Assembly: GCA_900553355.1 (NCBI GenBank)
Contig: USDK01000049.1
Location: forward strand, 1-19,162
Reading direction: 5' to 3'
DNA length: 19,162 nt
Source of the DNA: an uncultured Lachnospiraceae bacterium
GTDB taxonomy: Bacteria; Bacillota; Clostridia; Lachnospirales; Lachnospiraceae
Within the stretch, counting starts at the first letter, position 1; every line of letters begins with the position of its first letter. This document shows positions 12,709 to 19,162 of the stretch, piece after piece. Below the pieces are notes generated by a model. The model worked only from the letters and a program-made list of their open reading frames with translations. It searched no databases and had not been told where the DNA came from. The translations under genes were made by a program, and so were the position numbers.

Positions 12709-14696
12709 TTAATTTTTTTCAGATAGTAGAATCCGTATGCAGGGATATTGACCCCGATAGGCTGAAGAACCTTTCCGGTCAGGAGTTCCACATATTCTCC
12801 ATCTGTCTCGTTGATCCATGCCGTCTTGTCAAATTCTGAGAAGTTGAACAATCCTAAGATCTTATCGCCGTCATAATATCTTCCGATACAAAGGACACCG
12901 GCATCCCAGGTCTCTATGGTCCAGGTATCTGCATTGGTCATGAATGCTTTTTCACTCTTCCGGATCTTTTCCAGCTGCTGCAGCCGCTGATATACCTGAC
13001 CTTCTACTGTATTTTCATCTTCCACATGCTCTGCCAGATCCCAGCGCATGGGGCCTCTGTGAATATAGCGGGAGTCGGCTGCCTTATTCGGATCTTCCTT
13101 ATAAGAATAATCGTTGACCTGGGCAATCTCGTCACCGCTGTAGAGTACCGGTATTCCGGACTGCATGAACATATAAGCGTGGAGCATAACGTCCAGCTGG
13201 ATGGCCCGTTCCATGGCGTCCATATCCTGTTCAAATCCTGCCTTCTCAATTCCGCACATGGAAGCTGTGGTTCCACAGAATCTGGCGTCGCCCGTCACAG
13301 GATCGGCATTGTAGAGCTCGCCCCGGCTGTGGCTGTCTCCTGCATAACCCTGGAAGTAGTCGTTCAGATATTTCTTATGTGCACGTTCTTCGATGCCGTC
13401 TGATTTCAGGGATTCATAATCCAGCCCCCAGCCGATGTCATCATGGCAGCGCAGATAATTTAAGAATACATAGTCTTTCGGCAGATGATTCACAATATCC
13501 AGCTGCTGCTTTAAGAGCCGCACATTTCTTGTCGCCACAGTGTGCCAGGTAGTTGCCATGGTGGTCACATTGTAGAGCATGTGGCACTCTGGTTTTTCCA
13601 CGGTTCCAAAATACGGTACCACCTTCTCTGGCTCCATGACTACTTCTCCCAGAAGGAGTACTCCCGGGCATACGATTTCTGCAATCATACGCATCATACG
13701 CACAATGGTATGTACCTGCGGCAGATTGCGGCACTGAGTTCCCAGTTCCTTCCATATATATGGCACCGCGTCGATCCGCATGATATCGATTCCTTTATTG
13801 GCCAGGTAAAGGAAATTATACATCATTTCATTAAATACCCGTGGGTTCTTATAGTTCAGATCCCACTGATACGGATAAAAAGAGGTCATAACAAAGTGGC
13901 CCGCGTCCGGAAGCCAGGTGAAATTTCCCGGCGCCGTGGTCGGGAATACCTGAGGCACCGTCTTTTCATACATAGCCGGGATGGAATAATTGTCAAAAAA
14001 GAAGTAGCGGCTCATATATTCGCCTTCTCCGGCACGGGCGCGTTTCGCCCACTCATGATCCTCTGAGGTGTGGTTCATGACAAAATCCATGCAGACGCTG
14101 ATATCCTTCTTGTGGCATGCAGCCGTCAGATCCTCCAGATCCTCCATGGTTCCAAGCTTCTTCTGCACCTTGCGGAAATCTGCCACAGCATAGCCTCCGT
14201 CAGAGCGGCCTTCTACCGTATCCAGGAACGGCATCAGATGGATATAATTGACGTTACTCTTCTCAATATAGTCCAGCTTCGATTCTACACCTTTGATATT
14301 TCCGGCAAAATTATCAATATAAAACATCATGCCAAGCATCTCATTTGTCTTATACCATTCCGGATCCTTCTCCCGCTCCAGATCCCGGGTCTTCAGATCC
14401 AGGTTCCTCTCCTCGTAAAAACGATGCAGGTTATCACACAGCTCTGCAAACATGGAACTATTATCATAAAGCTCCATATACAGCCATTTCAACTCATCAA
14501 AATGACGGCTGAACCTGCGCCCATAGCAGGCCTCCTCGTCCACCGTCATCTTCGGCCGGGCCGGCTGCACCTTAGGATCTGCCTTCTCCTGCACTACCTG
14601 CTTCTTCGTCTGATCCACATGATTCTTCTGCGCCGCCTGAGAAGAGGCAGCGGCCTTTTTTATCGTCCTGTTTCTCGATTTCTTCTTATTACTCAT
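12705..14696 (-). CDS. GH13 amylosucrase-like glucosyltransferase
   Basis: A 663-residue GH13 enzyme resembling amylosucrase (subfamily 4), which transfers glucose from sucrose onto an alpha-1,4-glucan and releases fructose. The (beta/alpha)8 signatures are intact: SDGGYAVADFRKVQKKLGTMEDL (165-187), region I DFVMNHTSEDHEWA (204-217), PTTAPGNFTW, the FYPYQWDLNYKNPRVF block, GIDIMRIDAVPYIWKELGTQC with nucleophile Asp309, acid/base Glu351 in LLGEVVMEP, and RCHDDIGW with His418/Asp419. ADSRYIHRGPMRWD matches the amylosucrase pocket segment containing the Arg that salt-bridges at the glucose subsite. No signal peptide. The first 50 residues are a Lys/Gln/Ala-rich, probably disordered extension. 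Only a weak GGGG precedes the ATG. Sucrose hydrolase is an alternative activity. A glucan made here could feed GlgP. Confidence 0.87.
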   Translation of the reverse strand: MSNKKKSRNRTIKKAAASSQAAQKNHVDQTKKQVVQEKADPKVQPARPKMTVDEEACYGRRFSRHFDELKWLYMELYDNSSMFAELCDNLHRFYEERNLDLKTRDLEREKDPEWYKTNEMLGMMFYIDNFAGNIKGVESKLDYIEKSNVNYIHLMPFLDTVEGRSDGGYAVADFRKVQKKLGTMEDLEDLTAACHKKDISVCMDFVMNHTSEDHEWAKRARAGEGEYMSRYFFFDNYSIPAMYEKTVPQVFPTTAPGNFTWLPDAGHFVMTSFYPYQWDLNYKNPRVFNEMMYNFLYLANKGIDIMRIDAVPYIWKELGTQCRNLPQVHTIVRMMRMIAEIVCPGVLLLGEVVMEPEKVVPYFGTVEKPECHMLYNVTTMATTWHTVATRNVRLLKQQLDIVNHLPKDYVFLNYLRCHDDIGWGLDYESLKSDGIEERAHKKYLNDYFQGYAGDSHSRGELYNADPVTGDARFCGTTASMCGIEKAGFEQDMDAMERAIQLDVMLHAYMFMQSGIPVLYSGDEIAQVNDYSYKEDPNKAADSRYIHRGPMRWDLAEHVEDENTVEGQVYQRLQQLEKIRKSEKAFMTNADTWTIETWDAGVLCIGRYYDGDKILGLFNFSEFDKTAWINETDGEYVELLTGKVLQPIGVNIPAYGFYYLKKIN

Positions 14697-14755
14697 TGCT
14701 CAAACCCCATTACACTAAAAAATTACACTGCAGATATCCAGATTGATGACAAAAG

Positions 14756-14801
14756 TTATCCACATACTTATCCACCGAATTATCCACATTTTTGTGAATA
14801 T
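14756..14801 (+). other. DnaA-box array (three direct boxes at 12-bp pitch plus one inverted)
   Basis: TTATCCACA at 14756-14764, TTATCCACC at 14768-14776 and TTATCCACA at 14780-14788 are head-to-tail with exactly 3-nt spacers. A fourth, inverted near-match (TGTGAATAT, 14793-14801) overlaps the -10 box of the amylosucrase promoter. Two boxes are the perfect DnaA consensus. No dnaA/dnaN or oriC context is present, so a DnaA-titration or regulatory site is more likely than an origin. Confidence 0.65.
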
Positions 14802-14828
14802 TATACACCGATAAAAAGACGAATGCAA
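14800..14828 (-). promoter_or_regulatory. Candidate promoter of the amylosucrase-like gene
   Basis: On the minus strand, TTGCAT (14828-14823) and a perfect TATAAT (14805-14800) are 17 nt apart. The -35 overlaps the outer edge of palindrome copy 3, and the -10 overlaps the inverted DnaA-like box. The start would be near 14793, so the three direct boxes lie in the first 40 nt of the leader. Confidence 0.6.
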
Positions 14829-14870
14829 TTGGGGACGGGGGATTTCTGAAAATCCCCCGTCCCCAATTGC
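14825..14870. repeat. Palindromic element, copy 3
   Basis: A 46-bp palindrome, 21 bases paired each side, with the same 15-nt core arm as copies 1 and 2 (GGGGACGGGGGATTT) and its own outer arm GCAATT/AATTGC. The centre ATTTCTGAAAAT is the exact reverse complement of copy 1. It lies between divergently transcribed genes (amylosucrase-like and aroD), where a terminator would make no sense. It is more than 11 kb from the other two copies. Confidence 0.9.
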
Positions 14871-14942
14871 CTCCTTATACTGGCATTCTTTTTCATCTGA
14901 TGTTATGATAAATAGGCATAATATTTGACCGGATGGAGTGGA

Positions 14943-15710
14943 ATGATCATGAATACTGTAAATGTCAGAAATGTTGAAATCGGAACCGGGATTCCTAAAA
15001 TATGTGTCCCTATCGTGGGTACAACCCGGAAGGATATCCTTGCGTCTGCAAAAGAAATCTGTTCTGTTGGAACAGACCTGGTAGAATGGCGTGCAGACTG
15101 GTATGTAGATGTGCTGAATTTTAATGAAATGGAAAAAACTGCAAAAGAACTGCGCAGTATCTTAGATGAGATGCCGCTTTTATTTACTTTTCGAAGTAAA
15201 AGGGAGGGCGGAAACCGGGATATCGACCTTGACTCTTATGCTGGACTCAATGAATTTATGATGAAAACCGGAGATATTGATCTGATAGATGTAGAGCTTT
15301 TCAGCGGAGCCTCTTTGGTAAAGAAAATGATTTCTCTGGCACATTCCTGTGGGATCAAAGTTATTGTCTCAAATCACGACTTTGTAAAAACGCCCCCGGA
15401 AGAGGAGCTGCTCGGCCGTATGCAGAAAATGCAGGATCTTGGAGCAGATATCCCCAAGATTGCCGTCATGCCACAAAGTAAAAGGGACGTCCTGACTCTT
15501 TTATCTGCTACAGAAAAAATGGCTTCCATCTATGCCGACCGCCCGATCATCACGATGTCCATGGCAGGCGCCGGCACGATCAGCCGTCTGTGTGGTGAAG
15601 TGTTTGGCTCTTCCGTAACATTCGGTTCTTCCGGAAAGGCTTCTGCTCCGGGTCAGCTGCCCGTAGATGATCTGAAAACAATTCTTTCCCTGCTTCATAA
15701 AAGTCTGTAG
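14943..15710 (+). CDS. aroD: Type I 3-dehydroquinate dehydratase
   Basis: A shikimate-pathway enzyme that dehydrates 3-dehydroquinate to 3-dehydroshikimate by Schiff-base chemistry, 255 residues from the ATG at 14943. Type I motifs: ICVPIVGTT and the DLVEWRADW strand (Glu/Arg substrate contacts), TFRSKREGG, catalytic His in VSNHDF (about residue 145) and Schiff-base Lys in PKIAVMP (about residue 172). The C-terminal SMAGAGTISRLCGEVFGSSVTFG block and SAPGQ loop are intact. The positions match those of the enteric enzyme (His143, Lys170). GGAG at 14935-14938 lies 4 nt before this ATG and 10 nt before the next one at 14949, so either may be used; an upstream in-frame TTG (14925) is unlikely. It is a single-gene unit ending in a bidirectional terminator, with no other aro gene nearby. 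Confidence 0.96.
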   Translation: MIMNTVNVRNVEIGTGIPKICVPIVGTTRKDILASAKEICSVGTDLVEWRADWYVDVLNFNEMEKTAKELRSILDEMPLLFTFRSKREGGNRDIDLDSYAGLNEFMMKTGDIDLIDVELFSGASLVKKMISLAHSCGIKVIVSNHDFVKTPPEEELLGRMQKMQDLGADIPKIAVMPQSKRDVLTLLSATEKMASIYADRPIITMSMAGAGTISRLCGEVFGSSVTFGSSGKASAPGQLPVDDLKTILSLLHKSL

Positions 15711-15712
15711 AC

Positions 15713-15756
15713 AAAAGGAGAGCAGTCCCCCCACCTGGAACTGCTCTCCTCTTTTT
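15713..15756. terminator. Bidirectional terminator between aroD and pepV
   Basis: GGAGAGCAGT (15717-15726) and ACTGCTCTCC (15740-15749) form a perfect 10-bp stem. TCTTTTT follows on the plus strand and CCTTTTGT on the minus strand, so it can end both converging transcripts. It lies a few bases after each stop codon. Confidence 0.88.
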
Positions 15757-15763
15757 CACTTGT

Positions 15764-17131
15764 CTATTTCTTCCCCATTTCTGCCATTGCTGCCGCAACA
15801 AGCTTCACCGACTGCATCAGCTTTTCTACCTCAATTGCTTCATTCGGCTGATGTACCACATCGGGATCTCCCGGAAATATCGGACCGAAAGCTACCATAT
15901 TTTTAAACATCTTTGCATAGGTTCCTCCGCCGATCGCCTTGGGCTGTGCGTCCATCTGCCCTGTCCCCTCCCGGTAGACCTTCATCAGCTTCTGTATCAG
16001 CTCGGAATCTTTTGGCACATACAGCATCTCTGTATGGTCATAATCCAGAAGCTTCATGCCCGCTTCATCCAGCGCCTGAGTCAGATGATTGAATATCTCT
16101 TCTTTATTTCCGTTTTTGGGATAGCGGATATCCAAAATAAATTTTATCCTCTCTGCATTTCCCTGAACTACACCCAGATTAACGGTTGTTTCTCCCGTCT
16201 CGTCGTCCTGATAGTAGATTCCAAGGCTTTTCCCATTTGTCTCACGACCAATTTTCATTCTTAAGAAAGAAAATAATTTCTCGTAGTCACCTCCGACCTC
16301 CAGATTCTTTACCGCATCCATCAGAAGAATGACCGCATTCTTTCCAAGCTCCGGCGTGCTGCCATGGGCTCCGATTCCTTCTGCTGTCAATACAGTAGTT
16401 CCATTTTCCCGGGTAACGGTTACCCCTTCTGTCTCCGGGATGACATGATCCCCTTCCAGTACCAGTCTGCACTGAGAAGGTACTACATTAAAGGCTGTTC
16501 CTGCCTGGAATTCCAGTACTCTAATCTTTCCTTGTTTTACTTCCTCATATCCGCAGGAAGCGGTAAACATCCCTTTTTCAAAGAAGATCAGCGGATATTC
16601 TGCATCCGGCGTAATCCCCATGACCGGCTGCTCTTCCCCATGGTCCACATAATATTGGATACAGCTGCTGCCCCGTTCCTCATTCGTTCCAAAAATGACA
16701 CGTATCCGGCGGTCCAGCGGAAGCCCCAGGTCGCGAATCGCCTTTAGTGCATAGATTGCTCCGATCGTAGGTCCCTTGTCATCTAGTACTCCACGTCCAT
16801 ACATAATTCCGTCATGAATCTCTCCTTCAAAAGGTGGATATTTCCATCCCTCACCGGCCGGAACTACATCCATATGCCCCAGCACGGCGGCCATCTCTTC
16901 TCCTTCCCCATACTCGATATATCCGGCATGATTATCTACATTTCCTACACGAAATCCCAGGCTCTTCCCAAGATCCAGGGCAAAATCCAGCGCCTTCTTA
17001 GGCCCCGGCCCGTAAGGTGCATTTTCCTCCGGCTCTCCTGCCACACTGTTGATCTGGATGCTGCGCTGGATAGTTTCCAGAATTTCATCCTGCATTTCAT
17101 CAATTTTTTCGTTTAATTTCCTGTAATCCAT
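15764..17131 (-). CDS. pepV: PepV-type dipeptidase (M20 family, Sapep)
   Basis: A 455-residue cytoplasmic metallopeptidase of the M20 PepV/Sapep group, which splits dipeptides and some beta-Ala- or D-amino-acid-containing peptides. The metal and catalytic residues line up with PepV: His86 in GHMDVVP, Asp117 in GRGVLDDKGP, the Glu151-Glu152 pair in TNEERGSS, Asp176 in TPDAEYP and His427 in DVVHQPNEA. The lid domain carries VVPSQC and GAHGSTPELGKNA. Length fits the family (about 460-470). I prefer the ATG at 17131, with GGAG 8 nt upstream, over an in-frame GTG at 17137 that would sit too close to it. Transcribed alone and ending at the shared terminator with aroD. Its promoter should lie in the intergenic region after 17138, but I see no convincing minus-strand match. 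Confidence 0.95.
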   Translation of the reverse strand: MDYRKLNEKIDEMQDEILETIQRSIQINSVAGEPEENAPYGPGPKKALDFALDLGKSLGFRVGNVDNHAGYIEYGEGEEMAAVLGHMDVVPAGEGWKYPPFEGEIHDGIMYGRGVLDDKGPTIGAIYALKAIRDLGLPLDRRIRVIFGTNEERGSSCIQYYVDHGEEQPVMGITPDAEYPLIFFEKGMFTASCGYEEVKQGKIRVLEFQAGTAFNVVPSQCRLVLEGDHVIPETEGVTVTRENGTTVLTAEGIGAHGSTPELGKNAVILLMDAVKNLEVGGDYEKLFSFLRMKIGRETNGKSLGIYYQDDETGETTVNLGVVQGNAERIKFILDIRYPKNGNKEEIFNHLTQALDEAGMKLLDYDHTEMLYVPKDSELIQKLMKVYREGTGQMDAQPKAIGGGTYAKMFKNMVAFGPIFPGDPDVVHQPNEAIEVEKLMQSVKLVAAAMAEMGKK

Positions 17132-17226
17132 ATACACTTCTCCTCTTATCCTCTACGTCATATAAAATCCCGGACGCAGTCCTCTTTACAGTATAAAAGC
17201 CTCGTTTCAGTAATGCAATAACTATC

Positions 17227-17255
17227 TTGACAGACTCCGCTTATATGAATATGAT
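17227..17255 (+). promoter_or_regulatory. Promoter candidate, distal, for the Rpn-family gene
   Basis: TTGACA (17227-17232) is a perfect -35 and TATGAT (17250-17255) a 5/6 -10, with a 17-nt spacer. A transcript starting near 17262 would have a leader of about 215 nt that contains both inverted-repeat arms. Confidence 0.65.
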
Positions 17256-17274
17256 AAATAGTACAGATGACGGT

Positions 17275-17460
17275 CCTATATAAGAGAACTGTCTTTCACT
17301 TTCCAGTCAAAAACCAATCTTTATAAGATTTCTTTCTCAATTCGAGAAAACTTCCACAATCATGTAACATATTTAATTTTTTAGTAAAGATCAAATGAAA
17401 CGCCGTTGTCTGTGCAGCACTTTTTTGCTATAGTTAAATTAGATAGTTTCTCTATATAGG
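17275..17460. repeat. 186-bp segment bounded by imperfect terminal inverted repeats (MITE-like)
   Basis: The left end begins CCTATATAAGAGAACT (17275-17290) and the right end finishes AGTTTCTCTATATAGG (17445-17460). The outer 8 nt are exact complements; the next dozen agree if a one-base shift is allowed, extending to GTCT/AGAT. No clear target-site duplication is seen. It may be a small non-autonomous element or a long-range leader stem. Confidence 0.4.
17406..17434 (+). promoter_or_regulatory. Promoter candidate, proximal, for the Rpn-family gene
   Basis: TTGTCT (17406-17411, 4/6) and TATAGT (17429-17434, 5/6) with a 17-nt spacer. The start would be near 17441, giving a leader of about 38 nt. 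It lies inside the inverted-repeat-bounded segment. Confidence 0.5.
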
Positions 17461-17478
17461 CACATAGAAAGGCGCCTT

Positions 17479-18378
17479 ATGGAAAAACAAACTGAACGGA
17501 GTGCGGAAAGCCAGAACCGCACTTCAACAGACACCAGTCTTTCACAGGTGGAAGATGCTGTTATGAAAACTGCTATTCAATATTTCGGGGATGAACTTCT
17601 GACCTTTCTTGGAATCGAGGGAACCACAGCATATATCACCCCTACCGAACAGGTTCATTTGGATTTGAAGAAACAGTATCAGGATTTCAATTTGGTCATG
17701 GAAGACGGATCCTGGAAGCATTTTGAATTCCAAAGCACAAATGAGGGGATTTCTGGTTTGAAACGTTTTCGTACCTACGAAGCAGTCGCCAGTCAGCAGT
17801 ATGGTGTTTCTATTACTACCTATGTGCTGTATTCCGGAAACATCAAAAACCCTATGACCGAATTCACTGAAGGGATTAACACTTACCGCATCTGCCCCAT
17901 TATCATGAAAGACTGGGTTGCTGAGGAATTGATCAAACAGCTTCAGCAAAAAAGAGACTCTGGCATATCACTTACTAAAGAGGACCTCGTACCACTTACA
18001 TTATCCCCTTTGATGGGAGGACAAATGCCGCAGGAAGAACGGTTTTCTCATGCTTTTCAGCTTATTCAGCAAAGCAGCAGTCTGGATGTACAGGTACGTC
18101 TGAAAATGGAGGCCATGACCTATGCTCTGGCCACAAAGTTTCTGAATAAAATGAGTCTGCGAAAATTGATGGAGGTGATCCATATGACAGAACTAGGACA
18201 GATGTTGATGGACAAAGGGATTCAAAAAGGAATTCAGGAGGGGATTCAGGAGGGAATCAAAATGGTCGCTAGAAATCTGTTAAACACTGCTATGACAGAT
18301 GAGGGAATTGCAGAAAATACCGGTCTGACTCTGGAAGAGATTCAACAGCTTCGTAAGGAAAAGGAAGCGGGCATATAA
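17479..18378 (+). CDS. Rpn/YhgA-like family PD-(D/E)XK nuclease
   Basis: A 299-residue protein of the Rpn (recombination-promoting nuclease, transposase_31/PDDEXK_2-like) group. The nuclease core is visible: Asp69 in KKQYQDFNLVMEDGS and ExQ in KHFEFQST (Glu83, Gln85), the ExQ variant common in this family. A helical middle region follows, then a C-terminal run of four-residue repeats GIQKGIQEGIQEGIK (247-261) and the usual helix-turn-helix-like tail (TDEGIAENTGLTLEEIQQLRKE). E. coli Rpn proteins are DNA endonucleases that promote RecA-independent recombination and some act in phage defence; the role here is unknown. AAAGG lies ahead of the ATG. It has its own promoters and ends in a hairpin overlapping its stop codon. 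These genes are often multicopy and frequently transferred. Confidence 0.85.
   Translation: MEKQTERSAESQNRTSTDTSLSQVEDAVMKTAIQYFGDELLTFLGIEGTTAYITPTEQVHLDLKKQYQDFNLVMEDGSWKHFEFQSTNEGISGLKRFRTYEAVASQQYGVSITTYVLYSGNIKNPMTEFTEGINTYRICPIIMKDWVAEELIKQLQQKRDSGISLTKEDLVPLTLSPLMGGQMPQEERFSHAFQLIQQSSSLDVQVRLKMEAMTYALATKFLNKMSLRKLMEVIHMTELGQMLMDKGIQKGIQEGIQEGIKMVARNLLNTAMTDEGIAENTGLTLEEIQQLRKEKEAGI
18217..18260 (+). repeat. In-frame 12-bp tandem repeat within the Rpn-family gene
   Basis: Consecutive 12-mers GGGATTCAAAAA, GGAATTCAGGAG, GGGATTCAGGAG and a diverged fourth (GGAATCAAA...) encode GIQK-GIQE-GIQE-GIK. Gain or loss of a unit keeps the frame, so the helix length can vary by slippage. Confidence 0.75.
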
Positions 18379-18395
18379 GGCCCGCTTCTCCTTTT
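18364..18395. terminator. Terminator between the Rpn-family gene and the convergent membrane-protein gene
   Basis: GAAGCGGGC (18364-18372) and GCCCGCTTC (18380-18388) form a perfect 9-bp stem with the Rpn TAA in the loop, followed by TCCTTTT on the plus strand. The minus strand lacks an equally good T-run, so it is mainly a plus-strand terminator. Confidence 0.75.
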
Positions 18396-18397
18396 AT

Positions 18398-18979
18398 CTA
18401 TTCTTTTCCTTCTATTAATCGCACAAACGTTTCGGCATTCTCTCGGTTCGGTGTATTCATTGCGATACAGACGTACACCGGCTCATACTCGATTCCTGCT
18501 TCTTCTTCAAGCCACTGGCTGTCCTCCACCGTGGACACGACTTCCAGTACATCTTTCCCATTCTCCTGATAAAAACTTTCCGGGCACAGCACCACGTCCA
18601 CAGATTCTGTTCCAATCAGTGTGGCAAATGCTGCCTCCCCTTGATATGCTCCGGTCGTGATGCTTCCATTGATCCGCACCGTCTGATTTTTCTTGTCCGC
18701 CCCCAGATCATCTTTCACTGTCTTTTTCAGCTCATCATATTCATTCAGATTACTGTCCACCAGAACCAGATTCAAAACGATTTCCTCATGCATCCCCTGG
18801 TACATGGTTACCCCCAGGTAGATTGCCACGATCACTGCCAGGGGAATCAAAAACCAGATCTTGTAATACATCCAGATATATTCCAGCTTTTCCTTGCCCG
18901 TCATATGGCTTAATTTTTCTTTTTCAAACGCCTTTTTCTCTTCTCTTGTCATCTGTTTTTCATAACGTCTGTCTAACAT
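18398..18979 (-). CDS. Membrane-anchored protein of unknown function
   Basis: A 193-residue protein I do not recognise by name. It starts with a very charged cytoplasmic stretch (Lys/Glu-rich, residues 1-35), then KEKLEYIWMYYKIWFLIPLAVIVAIYLGVTMY, a single membrane helix with a YYK-W motif before it. A soluble domain of about 130 residues follows (LNLVLVDSN...LLGTESVDVVLCPESFY-like strands, EYEPVYVCIAMNTPNRENAETFVRLI), whose pattern faintly recalls a small substrate-binding-protein-like fold; this is a guess. Similar one-helix proteins are common in Lachnospiraceae. I prefer the ATG at 18979, with GAGAGG upstream, over an in-frame GTG at 19000 that has no Shine-Dalgarno. It is convergent with the Rpn-family gene; any upstream operon partner lies outside the window. 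Confidence 0.75.
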   Translation of the reverse strand: MLDRRYEKQMTREEKKAFEKEKLSHMTGKEKLEYIWMYYKIWFLIPLAVIVAIYLGVTMYQGMHEEIVLNLVLVDSNLNEYDELKKTVKDDLGADKKNQTVRINGSITTGAYQGEAAFATLIGTESVDVVLCPESFYQENGKDVLEVVSTVEDSQWLEEEAGIEYEPVYVCIAMNTPNRENAETFVRLIEGKE

Positions 18980-19111
18980 GCCTGTCTTCCTCTCCTTCAC
19001 AGACTTTTCATAACTATTTCCCCATTGTTTTATTGATTTCAGCCTCCATTTTCAGTATACTGTTCCTATGACTATCCGGGCAATTCCGACGCCCTTATCC
19101 TATGGAGGTGG

Positions 19112-19162
19112 TGTGCTCCCCGTCAAGTAGACAGTGAAAAAAATATAAAGTTTTTTGGTTGT
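19112..19162. mobile_element. Probable terminal end of an IS3-family insertion sequence (cut by the window edge)
   Basis: TGTGCTCCCC followed by GTCAAGTAGACAGTG and an A/T-rich run resembles the terminal inverted repeats of IS3-family (IS150-like) elements, which begin TG and commonly carry an AAGTnAGACA-like core near the end. The transposase and the other end would be beyond the window, so only the pattern supports this. Confidence 0.45.

Larger units (their letters stand above)
17138..17478. other. Intergenic region with promoters and long inverted repeats
   Basis: About 340 bp, AT-rich, between divergent pepV and the Rpn-family gene, with no gene visible. It holds two plus-strand promoter candidates (17227-17255, 17406-17434), a short hairpin TTTCTC-AATTC-GAGAAA (17333-17349), and a pair of about 20-nt imperfect inverted repeats (17275-17294 and 17441-17460) that bound a 186-bp segment. 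Confidence 0.7.

Noticed and set aside
14756..14801. Chromosomal or plasmid replication origin
   Set aside because: DnaA boxes are present, but there is no dnaA, dnaN, rpmH, rep gene or obvious AT-rich unwinding element with trio motifs; a titration or regulatory cluster is the safer reading.
3131..14870. Palindromes as a CRISPR array
   Set aside because: Only three copies, two of them 350 bp apart with a gene between and the third over 11 kb away; no regular spacers and no cas genes.

Overview
The window looks like a chromosomal segment of a spore-forming Firmicute of the Clostridia, most likely a gut Lachnospiraceae (Blautia/Dorea/Mediterraneibacter-like). The basis is the coding style, the spoIID-spoIIQ pair, a T-box-controlled ileS, ECF-type vitamin transporter S components, an Rpn-family nuclease and strong AGGAGG ribosome binding sites. 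This is inference from gene content; no rRNA or other taxonomic marker is present, and I see no tRNA, rRNA or CRISPR array.

Layout. (1) 1-2330: a LysR regulator on + meets two tandem ECF-transporter S-component genes on - , and the LysR and S-component reading frames overlap tail to tail by 83 bp. (2) 2340-3530: a hemolysin III-like membrane protein (+), then a small GIY-YIG nuclease gene (-) bracketed by two copies of a 46-48 bp perfect palindrome. (3) 3530-5298: the sporulation pair spoIID and spoIIQ (-); the SpoIIQ LytM domain has lost its metal-binding histidines. (4) 5340-11280: ileS and glgP (-), with a T-box leader and promoter ahead of ileS and an intrinsic terminator after glgP whose 3' arm contains the spoIID Shine-Dalgarno. 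(5) 11284-14830: a D,D-carboxypeptidase and, upstream of it, a GH13 amylosucrase-like enzyme (-). The amylosucrase promoter region holds a regular array of DnaA-box sequences and the third palindrome copy. (6) 14943-17131: aroD (+) converging on a PepV-type dipeptidase (-), with a bidirectional terminator between them. (7) 17138-19162: an AT-rich intergenic region with two good promoters and long inverted repeats, an Rpn-family PD-(D/E)XK protein (+), a converging membrane-anchored protein of unknown function (-), and at the right edge what looks like the beginning of an IS3-family insertion sequence.

How the genes may work together. Amylosucrase would turn sucrose into an alpha-1,4-glucan that GlgP phosphorolyses to glucose-1-phosphate, a plausible intracellular storage loop. 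SpoIID and SpoIIQ act in forespore engulfment. IleS is controlled by uncharged tRNA-Ile. The remaining genes are housekeeping or accessory without an obvious common pathway.

The most interesting structure is the palindrome family. Three copies share an identical 15-nt arm, while the bases outside that core differ between copies yet stay self-complementary in each. Two copies flank the GIY-YIG gene in opposite orientation, and two sit directly behind a minus-strand promoter that is overlaid with TGTGGATAA-like (DnaA-box-like) 9-mers. This could be a small palindromic mobile or regulatory module that has not been described as such.
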